From Lachnospiraceae bacterium NSJ-143 (GTDB taxonomy: Bacteria; Bacillota; Clostridia; Lachnospirales; Anaerotignaceae), in NCBI GenBank assembly GCA_022867625.1, contig JALIFM010000003.1, forward strand, positions 62,001 to 126,000: a stretch of DNA of 64,000 bases, written 5' to 3'. The translations under genes and the position numbers were made by a program. The notes below the pieces were generated by a model. The model did not search any database, was not told where the DNA came from, and saw only the letters and a program-made list of their open reading frames with translations. Of this stretch, positions 43,374 through 51,083 are shown in pieces; within the stretch, counting starts at the first letter, position 1, and every line of letters begins with the position of its first letter.

Positions 43374-44294
43374 ATGAAAGCTAAAAAATTAATTTCATTA
43401 TTTCTGTGTACAGTAATGGTACTTGCGTCATGCGTATTTACATACGCCGCCGAACCTGTGGGGAGCCTTAATATTACAAAGACGGTAACCTACATTAACC
43501 ATTACCCTATACCTTCTTATGAATTCAACGGAAACATGTATATCTGTGTTGATTTTCTTAACTGCTACGGCTTTGAATTCATACAGAACGACTATGAAAA
43601 ATCAAAATGTATAGTCAGAAGCAGCAGCAACTCGATTATGCCAATTCCGGCATACATTTCTACAGATTCCCAGGTAGACACCGAATTTGAAAAGCTTTAT
43701 ACCTGCGAAACAAAGGTTTATCTTGGAGACCATGCAAAACCTGTGGACTGCTACAAGGACACTGATGGATACCTGTATATAAAGGCCAATGAGCTTGGGT
43801 ATTTTGGAAAGGCAGATTATGTAGCTGATGTGGACGCTCTTAAAATATGGATTTCCGACGGACTTGATATGAGAGAAACCATGGTTCCTCTGCGCCCCAA
43901 CCCATTTCCCATAAGCTATCATAAAGGTATGACAAATGGAGATTTGATGAACTGCAACGCTACTGTCAACAATAAAAACGTCTCATTAGCCATAGGCATT
44001 TATGACAATGACGGAAACTACATCATTACAAACGGATACGCTGAAATAACAATATTAAACTCAGATGGAAAAAGCATCTGCTCAGTTAACAAGTATTTTT
44101 CAGAAAATGATTTTTCTGTAACTCCATACGCCTATTTTTACACAGCCTGCCATCTTTCAGTCCTGCTGAATACAAATAGAAGCCAGGTAACACCTACTTC
44201 CGACGGAAAGGGCCTGCTTAAAGCCAAAATACATGTAGACGGATTATTATACAGCTATGAGCAGTACATTGAAGGACTTCCAACAATTCAATAA
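43374..44294 (+). CDS. Exported protein with stalk-type domain, possible lipoprotein
   Basis: A 306-residue secreted protein. The N-terminus has a signal peptide that can be read two ways: a lipobox LASC (Cys about residue 20) or signal peptidase I cleavage after TYAA. Residues about 35-170 resemble copper-amine-oxidase N-terminal-like stalk domains, found in many clostridial surface proteins. The C-terminal half, DGNYIITNGYAEITILNSDG and following, looks like a beta-sandwich of the FxLYD kind. GGGGGAGG precedes the ATG. It is monocistronic. Function unknown beyond the cell surface. Confidence 0.8.
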   Translation: MKAKKLISLFLCTVMVLASCVFTYAAEPVGSLNITKTVTYINHYPIPSYEFNGNMYICVDFLNCYGFEFIQNDYEKSKCIVRSSSNSIMPIPAYISTDSQVDTEFEKLYTCETKVYLGDHAKPVDCYKDTDGYLYIKANELGYFGKADYVADVDALKIWISDGLDMRETMVPLRPNPFPISYHKGMTNGDLMNCNATVNNKNVSLAIGIYDNDGNYIITNGYAEITILNSDGKSICSVNKYFSENDFSVTPYAYFYTACHLSVLLNTNRSQVTPTSDGKGLLKAKIHVDGLLYSYEQYIEGLPTIQ

Positions 44295-44298
44295 AAAT

Positions 44299-44336
44299 AA
44301 AAGCAGGTCTGGAGCATTTATCAAGGCCTGCTTTTT
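44299..44336 (+). terminator. Terminator of the exported protein gene
   Basis: AAAAGCAGG and CCTGCTTTTT form the stem, followed by T residues. Confidence 0.82.
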
Positions 44337-44644
44337 AATCTGTTCAGCCCAATTTCAATATCTTCTGATATTATTGAGAAACACTCGAGCCATTAAATTC
44401 AGTGGCTTCAAAAATCACACCACTCATACACCGCATTTTTCTCTGTTTAAACCATATTCAAAAGAATTACACCATTTAAGGAATCCTATACACCATTTAA
44501 TAAACCATTCATTTAACATACTGCAAAAAGACATTTGAATCTGCCTTTGCTGAAATACATTTAAAGCACTGAAAATTATGGTGTTTGCTTATATTATGTA
44601 ATGCTGTGTACAGCTGTGCCTGCAGGCACAGCAATTACGGGCAC
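44337..44644. other. Intergenic region without recognised gene
   Basis: About 310 bp between two terminators of convergent genes. ACACCATTTAA occurs twice 21 bp apart (near 44469 and 44490). Near 44600-44635 TGTGCCTGCAGGCACA is a perfect palindrome. I see no gene. Confidence 0.35.
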
Positions 44645-44670
44645 AAAAAAAGCAGCTGATATACAGCTGC
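44645..44670 (-). terminator. Terminator of the rpsF-ssb-rpsR operon
   Basis: GCAGCTG-TATAT-CAGCTGC on the minus strand followed by seven T residues. Confidence 0.92.
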
Positions 44671-44683
44671 CCTCGGTTTTAAA

Positions 44684-44914
44684 TCAGTCCTGCGAATATG
44701 GCATTAAAGCAAGGTGTCTTGCTCTCTTTATAGCAGTTGTCAAAGCCCTCTGGTGCTTTGCGCAGTTGCCTGTAATTCTTCTAGGAAGAATCTTGCCCCT
44801 CTCAGAAACATATCTTCTTAATTTGCTTATATCCTTGTAATCGATAACTGTAATCTTATCAACACAAGACTGGCATACGCGTTTTTTCCTGCGGCCACGC
44901 TTCTTCTGAATCAT
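44684..44914 (-). CDS. rpsR: 30S ribosomal protein S18
   Basis: The 76-residue protein matches bacterial S18, which sits on the platform of the small subunit beside S6. It carries [12 protein letters not shown] at the N-terminus (a CxxC zinc-binding-type version), [50 protein letters not shown] being the conserved body. It is the last gene of rpsF-ssb-rpsR, the standard bacterial order. Confidence 0.98.
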   Translation of the reverse strand: MIQKKRGRRKKRVCQSCVDKITVIDYKDISKLRRYVSERGKILPRRITGNCAKHQRALTTAIKRARHLALMPYSQD

Positions 44915-44936
44915 GCTCTATACCTCCTTTTATTAA

Positions 44937-45410
44937 TTAAAAGGGTAAATCATCGTCGTCCAAACCTTCTTCTATAGGATAAAAACCGTCCCCTGCCGGA
45001 GCGCTGCTCTTAGGCTGAGCCTGAGGCATGCCGGAAGGCATATCCTGCGGCGCTGTAAAAGGCTGTGAGCCCATTCTTCCCTCAAATGAGGATTTGCTCT
45101 CAGCAAAATAATGCTCCTCAGTAACTACCTCTGTACTCCAGCGTTTGGTTCCGTCCTTGTCGTCCCATGAGCGAACCTGAAGTCTTCCGACTACGCTTAC
45201 CATCTGTCCTTTTTTAAAGAACCTCTCTACAAACTCTCCGCCCTTGCCAAAAGCGACGCATGATATAAAGTCAGCGTCTGGCTCACCGTCTCTTTTAAAA
45301 CGGCGGCTTACAGCAAGAGTATACCGTGCTACTGCGACCGGTGCCGCTCCCTGCGAGTATCTAACCTCAGGTTCACGCGCCAGCCTTCCCATCAATATAA
45401 CCTTGTTCAT
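44937..45410 (-). CDS. ssb: Single-stranded DNA-binding protein
   Basis: A 157-residue SSB. The OB fold begins MNKVILMGRLAREPEVRYSQG and includes FISCVAFGKGGEFVERFFKKGQMVSVVGRLQ. The glycine/proline/glutamine-rich linker leads to the acidic tip DDDLPF, which recruits partner proteins. It covers exposed single-stranded DNA in replication and repair. The gene is 22 bp upstream of rpsR and 18 bp downstream of rpsF. Confidence 0.98.
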   Translation of the reverse strand: MNKVILMGRLAREPEVRYSQGAAPVAVARYTLAVSRRFKRDGEPDADFISCVAFGKGGEFVERFFKKGQMVSVVGRLQVRSWDDKDGTKRWSTEVVTEEHYFAESKSSFEGRMGSQPFTAPQDMPSGMPQAQPKSSAPAGDGFYPIEEGLDDDDLPF

Positions 45411-45428
45411 AAAAACTCCTCCTGAAGC

Positions 45429-45716
45429 TTAGGCTTCTTTACGAACGATGAGATAACGGAGTACGCTTTCCATAATGCGCACACGGCTCTCGATTTCTGC
45501 CGGAGTTGTTCCCTCTGCCTCGAAATCAATGAAAAGGTAGAAGCCCTCATTTACTTTCTGGATTGGGTAAGCAAGTCTTTTCTTGCCCCAGTCGTCTGTC
45601 TTAACAACAGTTCCGCCAAACCTGGTGATAAGGTCCTGAATTTTCTGAACCTCAGCCGGCTTTGCTTCCTCGTCAAGCTCTGGCCTGAGTACAAGCGCTA
45701 ATTCGTATTTGTTCAT
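45429..45716 (-). CDS. rpsF: 30S ribosomal protein S6
   Basis: A 95-residue S6 protein: MNKYELALVLRPELDEEA, then FGGTVVKTDDWGKKRLAYPIQKVNEGFYLFIDFEA and the IMESVLRYLIVRKE end. ATG 45716 has AAGGAGGTG 7 nt upstream; the frame stays open further but that part is leader. S6 binds S18 and the 16S rRNA. Just upstream CTTAACAGCTGTTAAG (45747-45762, minus strand) forms a small hairpin in the leader where S6:S18 feedback regulation is found in other bacteria. Confidence 0.97.
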   Translation of the reverse strand: MNKYELALVLRPELDEEAKPAEVQKIQDLITRFGGTVVKTDDWGKKRLAYPIQKVNEGFYLFIDFEAEGTTPAEIESRVRIMESVLRYLIVRKEA

Positions 45717-45933
45717 CAAAATACACCTCCTTCTGGACATATGGCCCTTAACAGCTGTTAAGAGCAAGGAAATTACACTACAAAGAGGTATTTTATCACA
45801 TAAAAACCACAATTACAATAGACTTTTGCTAATTTTTAATATAAAATTATACATAAAAGCCCGGTAAAACATGGGTTTTAATGCCGAGCCGGTAATGGCG
45901 GCAAAGCACAAAATTAAAAAAGGTGGGATTTAA

Positions 45934-46845
45934 ATGAAAATTGCTGTTTTAGGCATGGGAGGAATCGGCGGAGTTGTGGGTGCAAGCCTCGCAGGCAAAT
46001 ATGACGATATTTATTTTATAGCCCGGGGAGAAAACCTGAAGGCTATAAACCGGAACGGCCTTACACTCAAAAGCGACCGGCTCGGCACATTTACAGTAAG
46101 GCCGCGCCTTGCCACAGACAATGTAAACGATATAGGCACTGTCGACGCACTTATAATAGCCACCAAGAGCTACTCTCTTGAGGCTGCGTGTGTTCAGTGC
46201 ATGCCTTTGATAGGTCAAAACACTCTGGTTTTGCCATTACTGAACGGCGTTTCGGTTTCCGACGATGTTGAAAGCTGTACAGGCGGCATGGGACAGGTGG
46301 CAGACGGCTGTATCTACGCATTTTCAAACATAGTCTCACCCGGTGTTGTGGCGCATATAGGCGAGCTTTGCCATATAGACTTCGGCTTTAAGGACGGGCG
46401 AAAAACCCCTGAGGCCCTTGAGCTTTGCACAATGCTTACGGAGTCCGGAATTGAGACTGTACTGTCAGACGACATAATGGTACCTGTATGGGAAAAATAC
46501 ATAATGATGTGCGGAAACAGCTGTGTATTTTCATACTTCGAGTGCACAGCCGGCGAAGTTCACAGTGACAGCGCAAAGTCAAAATACATAGCCGATGTAT
46601 ACACAGAGCTTTACACCATAGCAAGAGCCTGCGGTGTAAATGTGTCAGACACAATAGTCGAAAAATATATCGATACATTCAGCCGCCTGCCTGAGGACGC
46701 CATAACCTCCCTTTACCGTGATATCAAGTCCGGCAAGGCCGATACCGAGTTTGACGCCATAATAGGCAAAGCCTACAGGCTGTCTCAAAAAACCGGAGTT
46801 GACGCTCCGTGCATAAAAGCTGTCTATGAAAAGTACAAAAAATAA
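45934..46845 (+). CDS. Ketopantoate reductase family protein
   Basis: A 303-residue ApbA/PanE-family NADP-dependent reductase. The Rossmann loop is LGMGGIGGVVGASLAGKY, and VEKYIDTF... plus SLYRDIKSGKADTEFDAIIGKAYRL contain the C-terminal helical motif with the conserved Lys/Glu. True PanE makes pantoate for coenzyme A, but the family also holds paralogues with other 2-keto substrates, and no pan genes lie nearby. AAGGTGGG stands before the ATG. It is followed 18 bp later by the EamA transporter gene, implying an operon in which the transporter may export or import a related metabolite. Confidence 0.83.
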   Translation: MKIAVLGMGGIGGVVGASLAGKYDDIYFIARGENLKAINRNGLTLKSDRLGTFTVRPRLATDNVNDIGTVDALIIATKSYSLEAACVQCMPLIGQNTLVLPLLNGVSVSDDVESCTGGMGQVADGCIYAFSNIVSPGVVAHIGELCHIDFGFKDGRKTPEALELCTMLTESGIETVLSDDIMVPVWEKYIMMCGNSCVFSYFECTAGEVHSDSAKSKYIADVYTELYTIARACGVNVSDTIVEKYIDTFSRLPEDAITSLYRDIKSGKADTEFDAIIGKAYRLSQKTGVDAPCIKAVYEKYKK

Positions 46846-46863
46846 TCTGCTGGAAGTGATATT

Positions 46864-47772
46864 TTGGAAAACTCTGTATCTAAGCCGCCTATGACTCAGG
46901 GCAGGGCTCTGGCGGCCATGACTATTTGCAGCCTCTGCTGGTGCTTTTCGAGCCTGTTTATAAAGCTCTGCCCCTTCAGCGGTTTGCAGGTAGCGTGTGT
47001 CAGGGGCTTTATAGCCGCCGCGGCGCTTACTCTTTATCTTGTTCTTATCGAGAAAAAGAGGCTTATAATAAACCCCATGGTGCTTTTTGTATCGGTTTTT
47101 GTCTGCTTCAAGTACATAACATTCATATCGGCAAACAAGCTTACCGCCGGCGCCAACTGTGTAGCCATGCACCAGACAAATGTAGTGTACATACTTATAT
47201 TTACCTGCGTAATGGAAAGGCATCTGCCTAAAAAAGGCGATGTGGCGGTTATAATAGCAACGGCTGTGGGAATAGCCCTTTTCTTTTTCGGCAAATTCGA
47301 TTTCAGCGGCTTTATGGGAAACATTCTGGCCGGAATAACCGGAATATGCACCGCTGTGCTGTTTTTTATGTCAGGCAAATTCAGAAGCTTTGAGGAAAAC
47401 CTCAGCTCAATAATAATAGGAAACATTTTAAGCGGCATTATCGCCCTCGCCTTCTGCTATAACCAGCCGTTTGAGATAAGCCCACGCTCAGTATCCACAA
47501 TACTCTTTCTCGGGCTTATACAGCAGTCGCTGGCATTTATAATGTATTCCAAGGCCATAAGAGTGATAAGCCCTTTTGCCTGCTCCATACTGGCGTCTAT
47601 GGAGCCCGTGCTGAGCCCTGTTCTGCTGTTCATATTCCTCGACGAGAGGCCGTCACAGTTCGCCCTTATAGGCATAGTGGTTGTAATAGGCTCCATAATA
47701 ATATGGAACACTGCAAATTATATATCCAACAAAAGGTCTGAGCAGGAGCTTTCTGCCCAAAGCGCGCGATGA
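46864..47772 (+). CDS. EamA/DMT-family transporter
   Basis: A 302-residue membrane protein with ten predicted helices arranged as two EamA repeats (about 15-145 and 155-290). The second repeat ends in LASMEPVLSPVLLFIFLDERPSQFALIGIVVVIGS, the usual DMT signature. These carriers export amino acids, nucleotides or other metabolites; specificity cannot be inferred. The start is TTG 46864 with GGAAGTGA a few nt upstream. It ends at a good terminator. Confidence 0.9.
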   Translation: MENSVSKPPMTQGRALAAMTICSLCWCFSSLFIKLCPFSGLQVACVRGFIAAAALTLYLVLIEKKRLIINPMVLFVSVFVCFKYITFISANKLTAGANCVAMHQTNVVYILIFTCVMERHLPKKGDVAVIIATAVGIALFFFGKFDFSGFMGNILAGITGICTAVLFFMSGKFRSFEENLSSIIIGNILSGIIALAFCYNQPFEISPRSVSTILFLGLIQQSLAFIMYSKAIRVISPFACSILASMEPVLSPVLLFIFLDERPSQFALIGIVVVIGSIIIWNTANYISNKRSEQELSAQSAR

Positions 47773-47788
47773 GCGACAATAATTGCAT

Positions 47789-47820
47789 GCCCCAGTTATA
47801 CTGGGGCTGTTTTTTATTTT
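47789..47820 (+). terminator. Terminator of the EamA gene
   Basis: GCCCCAG and CTGGGGC form a 7-bp stem around TTATA, followed by a T tract that overlaps the end of the convergent XRE gene. Confidence 0.88.
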
Positions 47821-48134
47821 ATGGCCATGTCCACCTTCTCAAGCATTTCCTCAACAGCGTCCTTAATGCGCATTGCCCGTATATCCATAAAATACCTGCT
47901 GTCGCCTTTTATCTTCACCCTGTGTCCAACCATAAAATCAACTGACACTCCAAAAAAGTCTGCAAGCCTTATCAGGTCGTTTATGCAAGGTTCTGTCCTT
48001 CCGGTTTCATAGCTGCATATGGCTGTATGGCCGTAGCCAAGTACAGCGCCAAGTCCTCCCTGAGTTAAATTCCTTTTTTTCCTTAGAAACTGTAAAGTGC
48101 TCTTGAAATCTGTTATTTTTTCATAGTTTTTCAT
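47814..48134 (-). CDS. XRE family regulator (module 2, paralogue of gene B)
   Basis: A 106-residue regulator whose XRE domain (LQFLRKKRNLTQGGLGAVLGYGHTAICSYETGR...FGVSVDFMVGH) is clearly related to the one at 13888-14226, especially in the recognition helix region. ATG 48134 has AAGGAGG 8 nt upstream; a longer frame up to 48173 lacks such support. It diverges from another XRE gene across a region with a perfect 15-bp inverted repeat. The shared recognition region but different palindromes hint that operator specificity has diverged. Confidence 0.85.
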   Translation of the reverse strand: MKNYEKITDFKSTLQFLRKKRNLTQGGLGAVLGYGHTAICSYETGRTEPCINDLIRLADFFGVSVDFMVGHRVKIKGDSRYFMDIRAMRIKDAVEEMLEKVDMAIK

Positions 48135-48170
48135 GGTTTTGTCCTCCTTGTTCATAAATGTTATATTGTA

Positions 48171-48213
48171 CACTTATACTATGAAAATTCTTATTAAATT
48201 CATAGTATAAGTG
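48171..48213. promoter_or_regulatory. Long perfect inverted repeat between divergent XRE genes
   Basis: CACTTATACTATGAA (48171-48185) and its exact complement (48199-48213) flank 13 bp. The position between divergent regulators suggests an operator for one or both. Confidence 0.65.
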
Positions 48214-48292
48214 GTATTTTTGATTATATTGCTTTTGTTATGTTTATAACACCTACCCCAATGGGTAAAATAATATTCAGGTAGGTGATATT

Positions 48293-48622
48293 TTGAATGT
48301 TGACTATGTTGCATTAGGGAAAAGAATTAAAGCTTTACGCAAACAAAATAAGCTTTCGCAGGCAGAACTTGCAGAAAAAGCTGGATTAAGTGAAAAATAC
48401 CCTTCTAGTATTGAGTGCGCAACTTCTATTCCCAGCATTGAAACCATTGCATCAATTTCACGTGTTTTGGAAGTATCTGTTGACTATTTACTTTTTGGCA
48501 GCTCATCTTATAAAACACCAACCATATCTAATGAGATTTTTGACTTGATAGCTATAATGCCTGAAAAAGATAAAATATTTATACGTGATTATTTACAACT
48601 TTATAGTAAAAACATTAAATAA
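48293..48622 (+). CDS. XRE family regulator (module 2, second gene)
   Basis: A 109-residue Cro/C1-type protein: GKRIKALRKQNKLSQAELAEKAGLSEKYPSSIECATSIPSIETIASISRVLEVSVDYLLFG, then a short helical tail. It belongs to the SinR/ImmR-like common type. The start is TTG 48293 with GGTGAT 3-4 nt upstream. Another XRE gene follows 150 bp later on the same strand. It corresponds by position to gene A of module 1, though its orientation relative to the other two differs. Confidence 0.85.
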   Translation: MNVDYVALGKRIKALRKQNKLSQAELAEKAGLSEKYPSSIECATSIPSIETIASISRVLEVSVDYLLFGSSSYKTPTISNEIFDLIAIMPEKDKIFIRDYLQLYSKNIK

Positions 48623-48775
48623 AAACTCTTTTGTTGAATGAGTTTTTATTTTTTTGATTTTAGTGTATTTTTCATACATTTTATCACATTTTTTCTTCAT
48701 TTTATACACTTTCCGGCATTATTAAATAAATCTTTTACAATTAGTGTAAGTAAAAATAAATGGGGTGATACTATA

Positions 48776-49081
48776 ATTGGAGAACGATTACAGGATTTAA
48801 GGATTGAAGCAGGAGTCAAACAGGAAGATTTAGGCAAAATGCTTAACCTCAGCAAAAATGCAGTATCCGCATATGAAAAGGAGCGCAACGAGCCTTCTGA
48901 CGAAATAAAGATTAAGCTTGCCAGATTCTTTGACGTATCTGTGGACTACCTTCTTGGGCTTACAGACGACCCCTGCCCTTACAATAGCAGAAAACGCCAT
49001 GTAAGGATTCCCGACAATATGACTGATGAACAGATAGCTTTCATTGAGAAATTTATAAAGTTTCTGGCAGAAAACAGCTGA
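48776..49081 (+). CDS. XRE family regulator (module 2, paralogue of gene C), probable AUU start
   Basis: About 101 residues: IGERLQDLRIEAGVKQEDLGKMLNLSKNAVSAYEKERNEPSDE, FFDVSVDYLLGLTDDPCPYN and a tail; it is a clear paralogue of the gene at 14364. In-frame codons upstream exist only far away (48638), giving an implausible Phe-rich extension through AT-rich leader. GGGGTGAT at 48762-48769 is a strong ribosome-binding site, and the first codon at normal distance where the homologous protein starts is ATT 48776 (ATA 48773 is the alternative). Confidence 0.8.
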   Translation: MGERLQDLRIEAGVKQEDLGKMLNLSKNAVSAYEKERNEPSDEIKIKLARFFDVSVDYLLGLTDDPCPYNSRKRHVRIPDNMTDEQIAFIEKFIKFLAENS

Positions 49082-49107
49082 TATATTCAATATTTTATTC
49101 CACAGAA

Positions 49108-49127
49108 AAAGGGCCATAAGGCCCTTT
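49108..49127. terminator. Bidirectional terminator
   Basis: AAAGGGCC-ATAA-GGCCCTTT is a perfect 8-bp stem with T-rich flanks, between the XRE gene (+) and the symporter gene (-). Confidence 0.85.
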
Positions 49128-49139
49128 AATTTTTTTATA

Positions 49140-50554
49140 TTATAAACTGTTCTTTTTCCTGTCGAAATAATCCTTTGTCTCCTTAACTATGACACCGTTT
49201 AAAAACAGCAGTGCCACAAGGTTAGGGAATGCCATTAAGCCGTTGAATATGTCGGCTATTGTCCATACAGCCGATACAGTCATATAAGGCCCTATAAATA
49301 CGCAGGCTATATAAAGCCACCTGTAAATCTTTACCGCCTTCATGCTGCCGTTTGTCATATACTCCAGACACCTTTCGCTGTAGTAGTCCCAGCCGAGTAT
49401 AGTTGTAAAGGCAAAGAACACAAGGCATATCATAAGCACAAAGCTTGCCACCTGCGGGCTGAGGAAAGGTATTCCGTCCTGAAACGCCTTTGTGGTTACC
49501 GCCACTCCCTCAAGGCCAACATTCCACGACTCGGTGATTACTATTGAAAGACCTGTGAGTGTACATATTACTATTGTATCTATAAATGTGCCTGTCATTG
49601 TTACAAGGCCCTGCCTTGCCGGCTCATTTGTCTGTGCTGCGGCCGCCGCTATTGGAGCAGAGCCGAGTCCGGCCTCGTTTGAGAATATACCCCTTGCTAT
49701 TCCCTTTTGCATAGCCACAATCATACTGCCCACAATGCCGCCTGTTACGGCCTTAGGGTTGAATGCGCCTGTTATTATAGTCATAAACGCCGCCGGCACC
49801 TCTCCGATATTGCATACAACAAGCACAGCGCAGAACACTACATATATAACAGCCATAAAAGGCACAATCACCTCTGAAACCTTGGCAATCCTTTTAAGCC
49901 CGCCCAGTACAACAAGCGCTACAAACAGTGTGACAAGTACACCGGCTATAACCACAAACACCGAGTAATCCCTTCCAAAAAGCGAAAACGCTATATGTGT
50001 GTTTTCCGGGTCAAAGAAATTATTGACAGCTGAGGATATGCCGTTTATCTGTGTAAATGTGCCTATGCCAAAAAGTCCGACACACAGGCCAAAAAACGCA
50101 AATATCATGGCAAGCCAGCGCCAGTTTTTTCCATACCTCTTTCGATATAGTAAAACGGTCCTCCGAGCACATGCCCGTCATCGCCTACAACCCTGTATTT
50201 TACAGCCAGAAGGCCTTCCGCGTATTTTGTGGCCATGCCGAAAAACGCCGCAAGCCACATCCAGAAAAGAGCCCCGGGACCGCCTGAAACAATGGCTGTG
50301 GCAACGCCCACAATGTTGCCTGTGCCTATTGTGGCCGAAAGCGCTGTACAGAGCGCCCCAAAGCTTGTTACCTCGCCATGGCCTTCATCCTCATTCATAA
50401 ACATATACTTCAGCGCCAGAGGAAGCCTTATAATCTGCAAAAGCTTCATTCTGGCTGTGAGGAACACGCCTGTGGCAAGTATTACAACCATAAGCGGCAC
50501 ACCCCACACCAAATCATCGACAGTACCCAGTAAAGAATTGATTTGTGACAACAT
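49140..50554 (-). pseudogene. AGCS-family alanine/glycine:cation symporter with one-base frameshift
   Basis: The gene encodes a complete AGCS amino-acid:sodium symporter in two frames. The first frame (50554-50105) covers MLSQINSLLGTVDDLVWGVPL to GGPFYYIERGMEKTGAGLP. The second picks up at WRWLAMIFAFFGLCVG and continues to the normal end at 49140. The break is in a run of six A (minus strand; T6 at 50125-50130); one more A would restore a single frame of about 471 codons. This could be a real pseudogene, a phase-variable tract or a sequencing error. The glycine riboswitch upstream suggests glycine is its substrate. Confidence 0.85.
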
Positions 50555-50614
50555 TTTTGTTTTTCCCCCTTAAGTATAAGAAATATAAGCCGCCCCAAAA
50601 GCTTTTTTAAATAT

Positions 50615-50639
50615 AAAAAAGCCGATTTGTCGTCGGCTT
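50615..50639 (-). terminator. Riboswitch-linked terminator hairpin
   Basis: AAGCCGA-N7-TCGGCTT on the minus strand followed by TTTTTATAT, located between the glycine aptamer and the symporter start. It is the likely expression platform. Confidence 0.8.
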
Positions 50640-50654
50640 CCGGAGAAAAGACTA

Positions 50655-50775
50655 AGCTTTAAGCTCTGTCCTTTTGCCTGAGAGATTGGCGGCTTAGCCG
50701 CCGTACACCTTCGGCGCCTGAATAAACAGGACTCTCCAGAGTATAACTGGCGCCGTACCCACAGTACGGCTTGCT
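50655..50775 (-). promoter_or_regulatory. Glycine riboswitch
   Basis: The minus strand carries the conserved aptamer core: CTGGAGAGTCCTG, then GCGCCGAAGG, a GCGGC/GCCGC stem, and AATCTCTCAGGCAAAAGGACAGAG. Only one full aptamer is present; a GCCGTAC/GTACGGC hairpin (about 50753-50771) stands on its 5' side and may act as a reduced second domain. Glycine binding would alter formation of the downstream terminator and so control the AGCS symporter gene. Confidence 0.92.
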
Positions 50776-50780
50776 GTATA

Positions 50781-50809
50781 AATATAACACAATTTGTATT
50801 TGGTTACAA
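50781..50809 (-). promoter_or_regulatory. Promoter of the glycine riboswitch-symporter transcript
   Basis: TTGTAA (50809-50804) and TATATT (50786-50781) on the minus strand with a 17-bp spacer. The 50810-50967 stretch upstream shows nothing else. Confidence 0.6.
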
Positions 50810-50967
50810 TAAAGTATTGCATAGGGCCCTGTTTTTCAGCAAATCTACACAAAAACCCTTTATATCCCAATATATTTTTAGACATATGTCCTCATGTTGA
50901 AAACACTCCTTTGTTTTTCAAAACATTTCCATCGGCAATTTGATGCCGGTTTTTATCCGGCCATACA

Positions 50968-50998
50968 GAAAGACCGGAGGAAAATCCTCCGGCCTTCT
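50968..50998 (-). terminator. Terminator of the por operon
   Basis: On the minus strand GGCCGGAGG and CCTCCGGTCT pair around ATTTT, with a modest T-rich tail (TTTCT). Confidence 0.75.
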
Positions 50999-51083
50999 GC
51001 GTGTGTGTGCATTTTATGGTTAATTTTAGGGGTAAACTTATTTACTGTTTTGTTCAGTTTGTTGATGCTCTATCTATAAATTC

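Noticed and set aside
44257-44538. Open frame of 93 codons after the exported protein gene
   Set aside because: It overlaps the end of the real gene and its terminator and then runs through AT-rich DNA; no ribosome-binding site or domain.
48638-48775. N-terminal extension of the XRE protein from a start at 48638
   Set aside because: The added 46 residues are Phe-rich translation of AT-rich leader, include the ribosome-binding site, and are absent from the paralogue.
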